Notes under the pieces: generated by a model
Seen by the model: the letters and a program-made list of their open reading frames with translations, nothing else
The model's database searches: none
What the model was told of the DNA's origin: nothing
Translations under genes and position numbers: made by a program
Part shown: positions 1 to 9,700 of the stretch, one piece after another
Numbering within the stretch: the first letter of the stretch is position 1
How the letters are laid out: the number at the start of each line of letters is the position of its first letter
NCBI RefSeq assembly: GCF_027857615.1
Contig: NZ_JAQIFT010000074.1
Span: forward strand, 55,755-119,754
Reading direction: 5' to 3'
Length of the DNA stretch: 64,000 bases
From: Holtiella tumoricola
GTDB taxonomy: Bacteria; Bacillota; Clostridia; Lachnospirales; Cellulosilyticaceae

Positions 1-1385
1 GCGTATATTTCTACATTCTTGTTCTGGCGCGGATCATGTGTCAGACAAGCTGCTCCGCCAATACATCCTCCAACACAAGCCATTCCTTCTATAAAATTAA
101 AGGTATTCTTCCTCATCTTGAGAATCTTCAACGCCTTATCTACCTCCTGTAGCCCATTACAAACTAGAGGTCTATAACTAGAAGGTGGCAAGTTTTTTGT
201 CTCTATAATGGATGCAACTGCATCCGATACGCCTCCCGTCCTTGCAAAAGAACGCCCAAAGTATGAAGCATTATTCAAAACTTCTTCTGTGCACTCACTC
301 ATGTTAATGCCATAGGCATCTATTAATGCTTCTAGTTCTTCAAATGTCATTGCATAAATTTTCTCTCCGGCTTTCTCATAACGTAGCTTTTCTTCTTTAT
401 TTGCCATACATGGTCCTATAAATACTACCTCCGCCTTGTCATCAATTTGTTTAATCAATCTTCTCGTAGCAATCATGGGTGATACCATTGTAGAGATATT
501 CCCCACAAGCTCAGGATACTGTTTTTCTACATAGGATACAAATGCTGGGCAACAAGAGGTCAGCATACAAGATTCTTCTCCCTCTATGACACGTTCAACA
601 AATTCTTTTCCTTCATAATAAGCTACTAAATCTGCTCCTAAAGCTGCCTCTATTACATCAGTAAATCCTATTTGCTTGATAGCACCCACAATCTGACCAA
701 TATTAGCTGTATACTGAGTGACTATTGCTGGTGCAATAACTGCATATACATTAACATTTTTATCTTTTCTAGATTGCTCTATCAACTTGGTAATAGGTAT
801 AATCTCACTTTGGTCACTTATTGCACCAAAAGGACATTGGTAAACACATGCACCGCAGCTAATGCATTTTTCATCTTCTATTTTTACTTTATTATCATCA
901 CAAATTTGAATGGCTTTCCCCTTACAAGCACGTATACATGGTTTTAAATTATCTACTATAGCATTGAATGGGCAGACCTCCTTACACTTCCCACAACTCA
1001 CACATTTGCTATAATCAATGTGGGCTTTGCCATCAATTTTCTCAATGGCACCACATTTACATGCCTGCATACAGCGTTGTGCAAAACATCCTCTACATGA
1101 ATCTGTAATAGTATAATGTTCCCTTGAACATTCGTCACAAGCACTTTCGATAGTATGAATAATATTTTGTCCTGGTAGCATAAGATTAGAGGCTAAATTA
1201 ACCCTCTCTTCTATAATCGCTCTCTCATGATAGACACAACATCTTGAAATCGGCTTATTCCCTGGTAAAATTTCATTAGGAATTTGATATTTAGTTGTAT
1301 CAAAACTTTGATCTATTGTTTTTTGAATAACCTTTTTAAGTACCTCATATCTAATCCACTGCACATCTGTTTCAAAAGTTCTCAT
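1..1385 (-). CDS. [FeFe]-hydrogenase-like iron-sulfur protein, C-terminus outside window
   Basis: An open frame of about 461 codons runs from an ATG at 1385 off the left edge, so the C-terminus is missing. The N-terminal half has ferredoxin-type clusters: a Cys-rich stretch near residues 95-111, then CxxCxxCxxxC groups near 128-138 and 174-184. The rest matches the H-cluster domain of [FeFe]-hydrogenases: TSCCP near 276 (motif L1), GPCMANKEE near 325 (L2) and EGMACVGGCIGG near 433 (L3), which supply the cluster cysteines. It lacks the N-terminal [2Fe-2S] domain of clostridial HydA and resembles the 'group B' monomeric enzymes; that subgroup is my inference. The reaction would be reversible proton reduction with ferredoxin in the cytoplasm. 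A [2Fe-2S] protein gene ends 17 bases upstream, so the two are probably one operon. The ribosome site AGGGGGAGAAACATA precedes the ATG. Confidence 0.85.
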   Translation of the reverse strand, partial: MRTFETDVQWIRYEVLKKVIQKTIDQSFDTTKYQIPNEILPGNKPISRCCVYHERAIIEERVNLASNLMLPGQNIIHTIESACDECSREHYTITDSCRGCFAQRCMQACKCGAIEKIDGKAHIDYSKCVSCGKCKEVCPFNAIVDNLKPCIRACKGKAIQICDDNKVKIEDEKCISCGACVYQCPFGAISDQSEIIPITKLIEQSRKDKNVNVYAVIAPAIVTQYTANIGQIVGAIKQIGFTDVIEAALGADLVAYYEGKEFVERVIEGEESCMLTSCCPAFVSYVEKQYPELVGNISTMVSPMIATRRLIKQIDDKAEVVFIGPCMANKEEKLRYEKAGEKIYAMTFEELEALIDAYGINMSECTEEVLNNASYFGRSFARTGGVSDAVASIIETKNLPPSSYRPLVCNGLQEVDKALKILKMRKNTFNFIEGMACVGGCIGGAACLTHDPRQNKNVEIY

Positions 1386-1402
1386 TATGTTTCTCCCCCT
1401 TA

Positions 1403-1648
1403 TTATAAATAAGCTACAATCTCATCTTGAAAGATCTGAGAAACATTCTCCCTGGATACAGATAAAACCTTACCATCCCAACGTTTTACTGATACTGCAT
1501 CTACACAATTTTTAAGACAAAAAGCTGCTGTAATCTCCAACTCACTTTGTAAGCTTTGCTCAACAATAAGTTTTTTTAACACCTCAATGACTTCATAAGA
1601 ACCCTTAACATGGCACGCACTCCCTATACAAATACTAATTGTTTTCAT
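1403..1648 (-). CDS. Thioredoxin-like [2Fe-2S] ferredoxin (NuoE/HydA-associated type)
   Basis: An 81-residue protein that fits the thioredoxin-like [2Fe-2S] ferredoxin fold. The four likely ligands are C8 and C13 (SICIGSACHVKG) and C44 and C48 (FCLKNCVDAV), the spacing seen in the C-terminal domain of NuoE and in the small subunits of multimeric hydrogenases. Here it stands alone, without the N-terminal helical bundle of NuoE. It lies directly upstream of the hydrogenase-like gene and is preceded by a promoter-like sequence at 1688-1716 and a GGGGGG ribosome site. It probably passes electrons to or from that enzyme. The family call is firm from the cysteine pattern; the partner is inferred from adjacency. 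Confidence 0.85.
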   Translation of the reverse strand: MKTISICIGSACHVKGSYEVIEVLKKLIVEQSLQSELEITAAFCLKNCVDAVSVKRWDGKVLSVSRENVSQIFQDEIVAYL

Positions 1649-1687
1649 TGTGCCCCCCTTATTATTTTTAAAATTTAATATAATATT

Positions 1688-1716
1688 ATAATATATTCAA
1701 TCCTACTTCAAATCAA
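1688..1716 (-). promoter_or_regulatory. Sigma-A-like promoter for the hydrogenase operon
   Basis: On the minus strand TTGATT (1711-1716) and TATTAT (1688-1693) are 17 bases apart, about 40 bases upstream of the first gene's ATG. This is a consensus-like vegetative promoter read by eye. Confidence 0.5.
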
Positions 1717-1863
1717 CAAGTTTGTTATATTTTTATCAAATAATTCTAAGATGAATTGAATTTTTCAATTAAACTTATGCTTATTTCAAATTTCTTATTA
1801 CATAATCCGTTCATAACTACAAATACTAAAAGAACATTTCAAACACAAAGCGAGGTTGATGAA

Positions 1864-2040
1864 ATGAACTCAAAAAATCGTAAAGTTTCATGTGATGAAA
1901 CCCCTATCAAAGTTCCTTTAGCAGCTATGCTCTCTACCGAAAATCTTGGTGGAGGGGTAGAAATGAATACGGATAACCTAGGCGCAGGTCTTACTGAATA
2001 TATAGGCTGGCGTATGGTTGAGGAGGATTCTAAAAACTAA
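1864..2040 (+). CDS. Small hypothetical protein, 58 aa
   Basis: I do not recognise this gene. The frame is open from 1756, but the ATG at 1864 has the better ribosome site (GCGAGGTTGATGAA) and leaves out an N-terminal stretch that looks like translated intergenic DNA. The protein is hydrophilic, with no signal peptide or membrane segment. Its middle holds two similar units, ENLGGGVEM and DNLGAGLTE, followed by an aromatic YIGWRM and an acidic end. A strong hairpin with T-runs follows the stop codon directly, which supports a real transcribed gene. It is divergent from the hydrogenase operon. The duplicated Gly-rich unit could suggest a peptide precursor, but no modification or export gene is next to it. 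Confidence 0.5.
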   Translation: MNSKNRKVSCDETPIKVPLAAMLSTENLGGGVEMNTDNLGAGLTEYIGWRMVEEDSKN

Positions 2041-2047
2041 GTATTAC

Positions 2048-2106
2048 AAAAATACCCCTAAGGTATTGTTGCTTCTATCTAAGCAATCTACCTTAGGGGT
2101 ATTTTT
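2048..2106. terminator. Bidirectional terminator
   Basis: An 18-base perfect inverted repeat (2048-2065 with 2089-2106) has an A-run on its left and a T-run on its right, so it can end transcription in both directions. It separates the plus-strand 58-residue gene from the minus-strand gene ending at 2115. Confidence 0.85.
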
Positions 2107-2114
2107 ATTTTTTA

Positions 2115-2729
2115 TTATTTTATTATAAACTCCTGGGCATATGGTAAAGTCTCTACCCATCTACAGAAAGTATGCCACTCTTCTAATTTATGATGTTTAC
2201 GCGCTGTATACATATTACGGATGTTCTCATAAGTCATTGAACATGTACGCATTTGATTATAGCTTGATGGTAACAATTGAATGATACTGTACCAAGTTGT
2301 TTTATCTTTTGTTTCGTTAAAATCTACACGAAGTGTCTCTAACTGTTTAATGATTAAATCCATTGTTGCAAGTGTTGCTTCATTCATATGATCTGTGCTG
2401 AAATCTTCTACTTCAAAAGCTTTACTATGAATCTTATGCATTGTACTTGTAGAGTTTGTAGTTGTACCTACTTTGTAAGTATCGTATTCTTTCCACCAGT
2501 AAAGAGGTGCTGTAATATCTACAGAAACAAAGATTTGACGTAAGAATTTGCGGTGATCACTTCCTGCTTTACAAAGTCTTGATCCTAAATCTAGATCATT
2601 CTCTCCAAGGATATAGTTACCTTCTTCGTCATAATGACTGTCTATTCTATGCCAGCTATTCATTGGATTTCTTGCTCCGCGAATAGCATTTTCAATGTTC
2701 ATAACATCTGTACGTTCTAATCTAATCAT
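2115..2729 (-). CDS. ThyX-like protein (FAD-dependent thymidylate synthase fold)
   Basis: About 204 residues. The sequence has the general plan of ThyX proteins: a central LRQIFVSVDITAPLYWW segment followed by a Thr/Ser-rich stretch where ThyX holds its substrate, and a C-terminal half with LLPSSYNQMR and IRNMYTARKHHKLEEWHTF, like the ThyX segment that begins at a Leu-Pro and runs into the helix with R..H...EW. The canonical ThyX signature RHRxxSxNExSxR is not present, so dTMP synthesis should not be assumed; similar proteins occur in phages and Clostridia as uncharacterised homologues. The second ATG (2729) is chosen because GGGAG is well spaced from it; 2735 is the alternative. It follows addA by 17 bases and may be read through from it. 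Confidence 0.45.
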   Translation of the reverse strand: MIRLERTDVMNIENAIRGARNPMNSWHRIDSHYDEEGNYILGENDLDLGSRLCKAGSDHRKFLRQIFVSVDITAPLYWWKEYDTYKVGTTTNSTSTMHKIHSKAFEVEDFSTDHMNEATLATMDLIIKQLETLRVDFNETKDKTTWYSIIQLLPSSYNQMRTCSMTYENIRNMYTARKHHKLEEWHTFCRWVETLPYAQEFIIK

Positions 2730-2746
2730 CTTCATTCTCCCTCATT

Positions 2747-5700
2747 TTAATCTAAAGTTACCCATGTATCGATATGATAAAGGTATAAACATTTCTCTTT
2801 AACAGGAAGCCCTGTAATTTCGCTTAAGGCTCTTGCATAGAGTTCAAGCTGTACACTATAGCGTTCTTTAATACGCTTAATGCCTTCTTCTATGCCATGC
2901 TTATCAATATAATCTGTCTTATAATCAATAATGACTAAACCATCTTCTTCTATAAAGCATGTATCTACTACCCCTTGTAGTAAGATTTCTTCTTCTCTAT
3001 CATAGATTTCTTCTACTTCATCAGCTGGTAATAAATAAACAAATGCTTTTTCTTTCCAAATATGCTGACACTCTGCCATACGTTTTAACATTTCAGAATG
3101 AGCCATACGCTCTAATCTTGCTAAGTCTACTAAACTTGCTGCTTCTTCATGAAGTTTACCCGTCTCTACAAGACGTGTAAGTTCTGCCATAATAAGGTCA
3201 GCTGTTTTACATTGGAGGAGATCGAGTTGCTCAAATACACTGTGGATTAATGTTCCTCTTACAGTTGCCTGCATCGTTGTTTCTTGTTGCATAAACTTTG
3301 GAACAACCTTATCTTCAAACATTCCCCATCTCATATCATCACCAGATGTGGCAAGTACTTCATCTACTACATTCACATCCTGTTTTGTAGCTTGTTGAGT
3401 CTCTACACCTACACGCTTAGAGATATAATATGCCGTATTTTCTTCTTGATCTTGTCCATACATTTGGGTACTTAGTATAACAGACTCATCCCCCTCTTGT
3501 ATACTCTCTCCTAATGCGTTCACTCCACTACTCTCACTCTGGATGCTTGGGCACTCTATACTTGTAGCCTTCATGTTTTTTTGTTGAACATTTTCTTCCT
3601 TAACCTGATGTTCTAGCATGGCTTGTTTTTTCAAATCTGATACAGTAACTTTGACAGGCATCGTTGTTGCCCTCTCATAAGGGTAGACATAGTTTAGATA
3701 GTTGTAAAGCGCATCCTTATGTTCTGTATATGCTGTCTCTACATTCCAATCCTCTAGTAATGCTTCTCTTTGTTCCACCTTTTCTTCTAGGGTTTGATGA
3801 TTGCTAAGAAGTGCCTCTTTAGGTATACAGCTCAGCTGCCATCTTCCTTTACCTTCAAAGAGATAAGTAGGTTCTACACCAAGTTTAGCACGCAAATCAT
3901 CAAAGCCTGCATGTGCGAATAAGCTCATTCCAATCCAGCTTAAATAAGTTGGTGACTTTCTAAGTCCTAGTGGTAGAATCCCTTCACTATTTCTAATGGC
4001 AAATGGACTCCATTTATTAACTTCTTTATCTATATCTTTAACTGTCCCTGTTATAAATAGCTTTTCTTTTGCTCTTGTAAGTGCTACATAAAGTACACGC
4101 ATCTCTTCTGAAATATTCTCAGAGATAATACGACGTTTAATGGCTTCAAACGGTAACGTTTCATAAAGAATATTGGTATCTTTATCCGTATACTTTGGTC
4201 CTAAACCGAGTTCATGATGCATAAGGACGTTTTTCATAATATCTTGATTGTTAAAAGTTTTGTTGGTATTACACACAAATACAATAGGGAATTCTAACCC
4301 TTTACTTTTGTGTATGGTCATAATCTGAACAAGATTTTCACTTTCTCCTACTAGCTTCGCTTCTCCAATTTTTGCACCTGATGCTTTCAACTTATCCATG
4401 TATTGTAAAAATGCAAAAAGTCCTACACCATTATTGGCTTCAAAATCCTCGGCATATTTCTTGAGCAGTTTCAAATTGGCTTTTTTCTTAGCCCCTGCTG
4501 GTAACATGCCTACATAGCTATAGTAACCTGTCTCTATAAAAAGCCTTGCCATCAATTCTTCTAATGGCATAAGTGACGCTTCTTCTCTATAATGAGCCAG
4601 TAATTTTACAAATTCTTGTAATGCTATAGATGGCTCTCTTTCTTCTACATATTTACAAAGTGCTGTATAGAGGTCGACCTCTTCATCTAGCTTCCGTACT
4701 TGTAGTATCTCATCAAAATCTAAACCTACCATCGGTGAACGTAATACAGTCAGAAGAGGTATATCTTGTCTTGGGTTATCAATAACTTGTAGAAGGCTTA
4801 TCATAATCTGCACTTCCATTGCCTCAAAGAAGTTGCTACTTACATCAGCATAAGCATCTATCCCTTCACGCAAAAGAGCTTCTTCAAATAAGTTAGCTTT
4901 TTCCTGTACAGAGCGGAGTAAGATTACAATATCCCTGGGCTCTACTTTACGATACTTCCCTTCTTCCTTATCATAGACAACCTTTGGATTGGCTTCACCT
5001 CTTAGAATTGCACTAATCTTTTGTGCCACCATAAGTGCTTCAACCTCTATATTTTTAAGGTCTTGTGGTGTATCTTCTCCTGAAGCTTCCTCGTTCTCTT
5101 CCTTATCTGTATCTTGTGTCTCTACTAAGCATACCTCCACATGGTCTGCCACTTCTTCCTGGTAGGCCTCGTAGTCACCTTCTGTATAATGGTTACCTAC
5201 TTTAAGCTTGGCATCTTCGTCATAGCAAAGCTCTCCTACACGCTTACTCATAATTTGTTTGAATAAATCATTGGTCGCTTCTAAGATATTGGCACGACTT
5301 CTAAAGTTTTGTGAAAGGTCAATACAGATTTCAGGTTGTATAGCACCCTCTTCAAACTTCTCATAGCGTTCATACTTATCTGCAAAAATAAGTGGGTTAG
5401 CAAGTCTAAAGCGATAAATACTCTGTTTCATATCTCCTACCATAAAGCGAGTTGGCCCATTCTCTTTAGCTAAGGCAATAGCACCTAGGAGCGTCTCTTG
5501 CACGGCGTTACTATCTTGGTACTCATCTATATAAATTTCCTCATAGAAATCTGCTAATTCCTTAGCAACTTCTGTATAAATCAGCTCGGTATATCCATCT
5601 TCCGTTTCACCATGTGTTACAAAAAGCTTTAAGGCTAAATGTTCTAAGTCATTATAATCTGCAAGTCCTTTATCTCTCTTCGCCTCACTAAAACGTGCAT

Positions 5701-6772
5701 CAAAAGCTTTGACCCATTTTACAAGTGTCTGCATAAGTTCACCTGCTTTATATGTCTTGCTGCTTAGATAAGGGTCACGTAGAAGCTTGGTTACTGTTTG
5801 AGCTTTCTTCACAATATCCTTAGCAAGTTCTCTATAGCCTTTGACACGCTCTTTAAGAATATCACTACAATCTTGCTTCTTACTGGATAATCGTCCAAAA
5901 CTTATACCATCTATACAAGCTAAAAGCATCTCTACATCTGATACTGGCACTTCTAATAGGCGCTCAATTTGTTCAAAATCTTTAACCAACGTTTCTTCAT
6001 AGGCTGCTGGCCCATCTGGTCTACGAGTAAGTTTAAGTGCCTCATCATAGACTAGCTTCAAATCTTTAAAGTCTTCTAGAATCTCTGCTATAAGTTCCCT
6101 TTCCCAGATTGATTCACCAATCCCTTCATGTGGCTCACAAAGTTTGTTGCTCATCTCATCTAACCACTCATTGGGGAATATGGTACTCTTAGAAAAAGTA
6201 TAAAGATCTAAGATAAGATCCATTAATGGCTCTAATCCGCGAATGCTTCCATAAGTCTCTGCAAGTTCTAAGAAGTCTTCGTTATCTTCTTCCTCAAACG
6301 CTTCTTCTAGCATTTCTTCTAGAATATCTAATTTCATAACCTGTAACTCAGATTCATTGCCTACTTTAATGTTAGGATCAATCTCTAAGTAGGTGAAATA
6401 GTTCTTAATGGCTTTAAGACAGAAGGAGTGAATGGTAGAAATAGATGCTTTCGGTAAAAGAGCAAGTTGTCTTTCTAAATAGGCAACTTGCTCCATAGCC
6501 TTTTCACTTTCCTCTTCTTGTTGCAATGTTTCTATCGCCTTGCTCATTTTATCAGCGATACGTTCTTTCATCTCATGGGCAGCTGCACTTGTAAAGGTTA
6601 CAATCAAGAATCTATCAATATCTATACCTACTTCTTCTTCATTTCCCATAATCCTTTTAAATACACGTTCTGTAAGGACTGCTGTCTTACCAGAACCAGC
6701 TGCTGCTGATACAAGTATGGTTGCACCACGTTTATCAATCGCAGCTTGTTGCATCGGTGTCCATGCCATCAT
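2747..6772 (-). CDS. addA: ATP-dependent helicase/nuclease subunit A (AddA)
   Basis: A 1341-residue UvrD-family helicase with a C-terminal RecB-type nuclease, the helicase-nuclease that resects double-strand breaks with AddB and responds to Chi-like sites. Visible motifs: Walker A AAAGSGKTAVL near residue 24, Walker B/motif II IDEYQDSN near 415, helicase motif III VGDMKQSIYRFR, motif V IMTIHKSKGLEFP near 820, motif VI YVALTRAKEKL near 900, and the nuclease core GVVDTCFIEEDGLVIIDYKTDY near the C-terminus. It is somewhat longer than the usual ~1240 residues because of acidic inserts, one near residue 550 and a Gln/Glu-rich stretch before the nuclease domain. It starts inside the end of addB (38-base overlap), the usual addB-addA order, so the two are translationally coupled. 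Confidence 0.97.
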   Translation of the reverse strand: MMAWTPMQQAAIDKRGATILVSAAAGSGKTAVLTERVFKRIMGNEEEVGIDIDRFLIVTFTSAAAHEMKERIADKMSKAIETLQQEEESEKAMEQVAYLERQLALLPKASISTIHSFCLKAIKNYFTYLEIDPNIKVGNESELQVMKLDILEEMLEEAFEEEDNEDFLELAETYGSIRGLEPLMDLILDLYTFSKSTIFPNEWLDEMSNKLCEPHEGIGESIWERELIAEILEDFKDLKLVYDEALKLTRRPDGPAAYEETLVKDFEQIERLLEVPVSDVEMLLACIDGISFGRLSSKKQDCSDILKERVKGYRELAKDIVKKAQTVTKLLRDPYLSSKTYKAGELMQTLVKWVKAFDARFSEAKRDKGLADYNDLEHLALKLFVTHGETEDGYTELIYTEVAKELADFYEEIYIDEYQDSNAVQETLLGAIALAKENGPTRFMVGDMKQSIYRFRLANPLIFADKYERYEKFEEGAIQPEICIDLSQNFRSRANILEATNDLFKQIMSKRVGELCYDEDAKLKVGNHYTEGDYEAYQEEVADHVEVCLVETQDTDKEENEEASGEDTPQDLKNIEVEALMVAQKISAILRGEANPKVVYDKEEGKYRKVEPRDIVILLRSVQEKANLFEEALLREGIDAYADVSSNFFEAMEVQIMISLLQVIDNPRQDIPLLTVLRSPMVGLDFDEILQVRKLDEEVDLYTALCKYVEEREPSIALQEFVKLLAHYREEASLMPLEELMARLFIETGYYSYVGMLPAGAKKKANLKLLKKYAEDFEANNGVGLFAFLQYMDKLKASGAKIGEAKLVGESENLVQIMTIHKSKGLEFPIVFVCNTNKTFNNQDIMKNVLMHHELGLGPKYTDKDTNILYETLPFEAIKRRIISENISEEMRVLYVALTRAKEKLFITGTVKDIDKEVNKWSPFAIRNSEGILPLGLRKSPTYLSWIGMSLFAHAGFDDLRAKLGVEPTYLFEGKGRWQLSCIPKEALLSNHQTLEEKVEQREALLEDWNVETAYTEHKDALYNYLNYVYPYERATTMPVKVTVSDLKKQAMLEHQVKEENVQQKNMKATSIECPSIQSESSGVNALGESIQEGDESVILSTQMYGQDQEENTAYYISKRVGVETQQATKQDVNVVDEVLATSGDDMRWGMFEDKVVPKFMQQETTMQATVRGTLIHSVFEQLDLLQCKTADLIMAELTRLVETGKLHEEAASLVDLARLERMAHSEMLKRMAECQHIWKEKAFVYLLPADEVEEIYDREEEILLQGVVDTCFIEEDGLVIIDYKTDYIDKHGIEEGIKRIKERYSVQLELYARALSEITGLPVKEKCLYLYHIDTWVTLD

Positions 6773-9700
6773 TCATCCCTCCTTTAGCAAGTCTTTCCCA
6801 TATTTCTTTGTTTCCTAATGGCTCAAGTTGATTATAATGATTATCTTTTGTCGCAGGATCAAATTGGCAAATCGTATGGTACTTACAAAATGCACAAGCA
6901 TCTTTTTCTTTTAATTTACAAGGTCTTGCACTGATTTTCCCAGCTAACATATCCTTACCTAAGTTACGAATCAAATCATGCATATAGCCAATTAATGCTT
7001 TAAACTGATTTTCGCTAGCAACTTGAGATGTACTACCTAGGGTACCATCTTTTTTCACTTTTGCTGGTACAATCTCTCCTTTAATACCTGATTCCATTTT
7101 TTCTAGAATATCTAAGTTATCAATACTAAGTCCTGATAATTTGTATTGCTTAAGTTGCTTAGTGAGTGCTTCACTAAGTGCCATCCCTGTCTCGTACTTG
7201 ATGGTACGTGTATCAATATGGAAATAAAACATACCCGCAGCTTTATTGCGCTCATTAAGACGTAGATAAGCATCTAAATAAAGTAAAAGTTGAAGTTGAA
7301 GACCATGATACAGTTCTAGGAGACTAAAGTTTTTGTTACCTGACTTATAGTCTAGTACCTTAACATAACGTTCTTCTTCATCTTTCATATAGACATCCAC
7401 ACGGTCAATCTGCCCACGTAGATAAATGGTATGTTCATCATCTAATACAATTTCAATAGGTGGCATCTCTTCACTACCAAAGCTTACTTCATAGGCTTCT
7501 GGTACAAATTCTCCAGCCTTTAACTGATACGTCATAGCACCTATTGCACGTTTGGTCATTTTCTTTGCCTTTTTTAAAGTGTAGGCAAATCTACCATCTT
7601 GCTTCGCATTTTGACTAAGCTTAGCCGCACTATAGCGAAGTGCTTCTTCAATAGACTCATCTTGTTGTTCTTCCGTAGCAGTCGTCCAGGTTACCTGACG
7701 CTTTTTAAGCTCTTTTGGATAACGTTCTAATGTCTGGTGGAAAAGTGTTCCAAGATCTGCTGCATTCCACTGAAGTACTTTACGCTCTGAAGCTCTAAGT
7801 CCATAACGGATAAAGTAACAACATGGACAGTTACGATAAAGTTCTAACTGAGATATGTTCGTTACTAAGCCTTCACTATAAAGGAGCTTCGCATTTTCCT
7901 CTTTGAGTTGATCTTGCTGATTACTATAAGCCATATAGGTTGTCAGATGTTTAAACTTATCTTGCCACTGTGGTGAAGTCATAAACCAACTTACGGCATC
8001 TTGCCATGGTCCCTCTTCTCCTTGCCCATCTAAGTAGCGTCTCATCTCCCAGCCTACATACCCTAGTGCTGGACGTGGTAATTGAAGTGGGTCTAAGGTA
8101 TCTTTGTTCATCTCTTCCATTCCAAAGATCTTCTTCATTTTATAGAATACAATAGATGGTCTTAGGGCTTTCCCTGTTTCATCTGCTTGTATGGTACTTA
8201 CATAGAGTTTTTCTCTTGCTCTTGTAAAAGCATAGTACACTAAAAACTGCCCCATATAGAGTGGGTTATTCACCATAACATCGTATAGCCTAGAACGTTT
8301 CTCATCTCCAGTTTCACAAAGTTGCATCAAGGTCAACTTGTCCATATCTGAAAAGAGTGGCATGCCTTCATCTACTTTTGGTATAACCCCTTCATTAACC
8401 CCTAATATAAATAGTGCTTTCACTTGTGGAATACGGCTTCTATCAATATTCCCTACAATCACTTGATCTTTCGAAGGTGGTATGATCCCCATCTCTATAT
8501 AGCCAAAACTTGTTTTAAGGATATTTTTATAAGCTTTTAAAGCTACTTTTTCATCCCCAAGTAGATCTACTAAACGTTCTAATGTATCCACAACCTGTCC
8601 CCATATCTGGGTATTTTCTAATTCAAGGGCAAGTTCTCCATTCAGCTTATAGTATGCAATGCGTGCTTGAATGGTTTCATAAGCATGAATTTCTTCAAGG
8701 AATAGATAGATTGCTTTACTCGCTTCACTAATAGGCATTTTTCCACTGGTATCTTTGGCTTGTTGTAATATTTCTTCTAAATGAATAAGTGGACTCATAA
8801 CACGTTCTTTAATGCCTTGAATAATTTCTAAATCCATACCTTTACTTTCTCTTGTCCACTCTGCCTGCCATTTTCTCTTATTTTGTATACCATGCTCTAG
8901 CATGTAATTTTCTAATAAGTCTATTTCCTCACGGGATAGGTCTAACATATTAAATCGTAAGAATGTCATCATACTCTTATAGTTCCAGCTGGTTGTCATC
9001 ACATCTAGTACTGCATCAATCACAGCAACTAAACTATTGGTATGGATACTTTTTTTATCATCCATAAACACTGGGATACCATATTCTTTAAAGGTACTTA
9101 CAATAGTAGATTTATACTGGCCCATATCTCCTACAAGTACAGCCATATCATGGTAGCGATAGCCTTCATCACGAATAAGCTTCACCATTTGCCTTGCTAC
9201 TTGTACGACCTCATCATCTTTTGAAGCGTAGGTTGCAAGCTTGACTGATTCTTGTGGTAGTCCATAAGGCTTAGCATAAGACTTGAGATAATTTTCATTA
9301 AGATAGCTCAAGGCATCTGTATCTACATTTTCAGGTTTTATCACTTCTGTTTTAAACTCCACTTGGCTTAACTCGCAACGTTTAATAAGCGCTTGATAAT
9401 TTTTAATGCTATCATAGAATGGATTATTGGGATAAACATATTCACTCTTATCGTAGTGGCGATCAATGGGAAGGGTAATAACTACCTTTTGCACCTTATG
9501 CATAAGCTCTTCTATAATTTTAAGCTGAGTTGCTGTAAAGCCATAAAATCCATCAATCCATACAACAGCCTCATTCAAATAATGGCTTTTAGAAATAGAG
9601 CCTGCCAAACGCTCCATTGTCTTTTCAACAGTCACAAAACGTTCTTTAATAAAGCCATGGAACCATTCATTAATAGCTGTGATATCTTGCATCTTGCATT

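Noticed and set aside
672..947. Plus-strand open frame within the hydrogenase-like gene
   Set aside because: It is antisense to a clear iron-sulfur protein frame with motifs.
6540..6818. Plus-strand open frame over the addA start
   Set aside because: It is antisense to addA and addB with well-known motifs.
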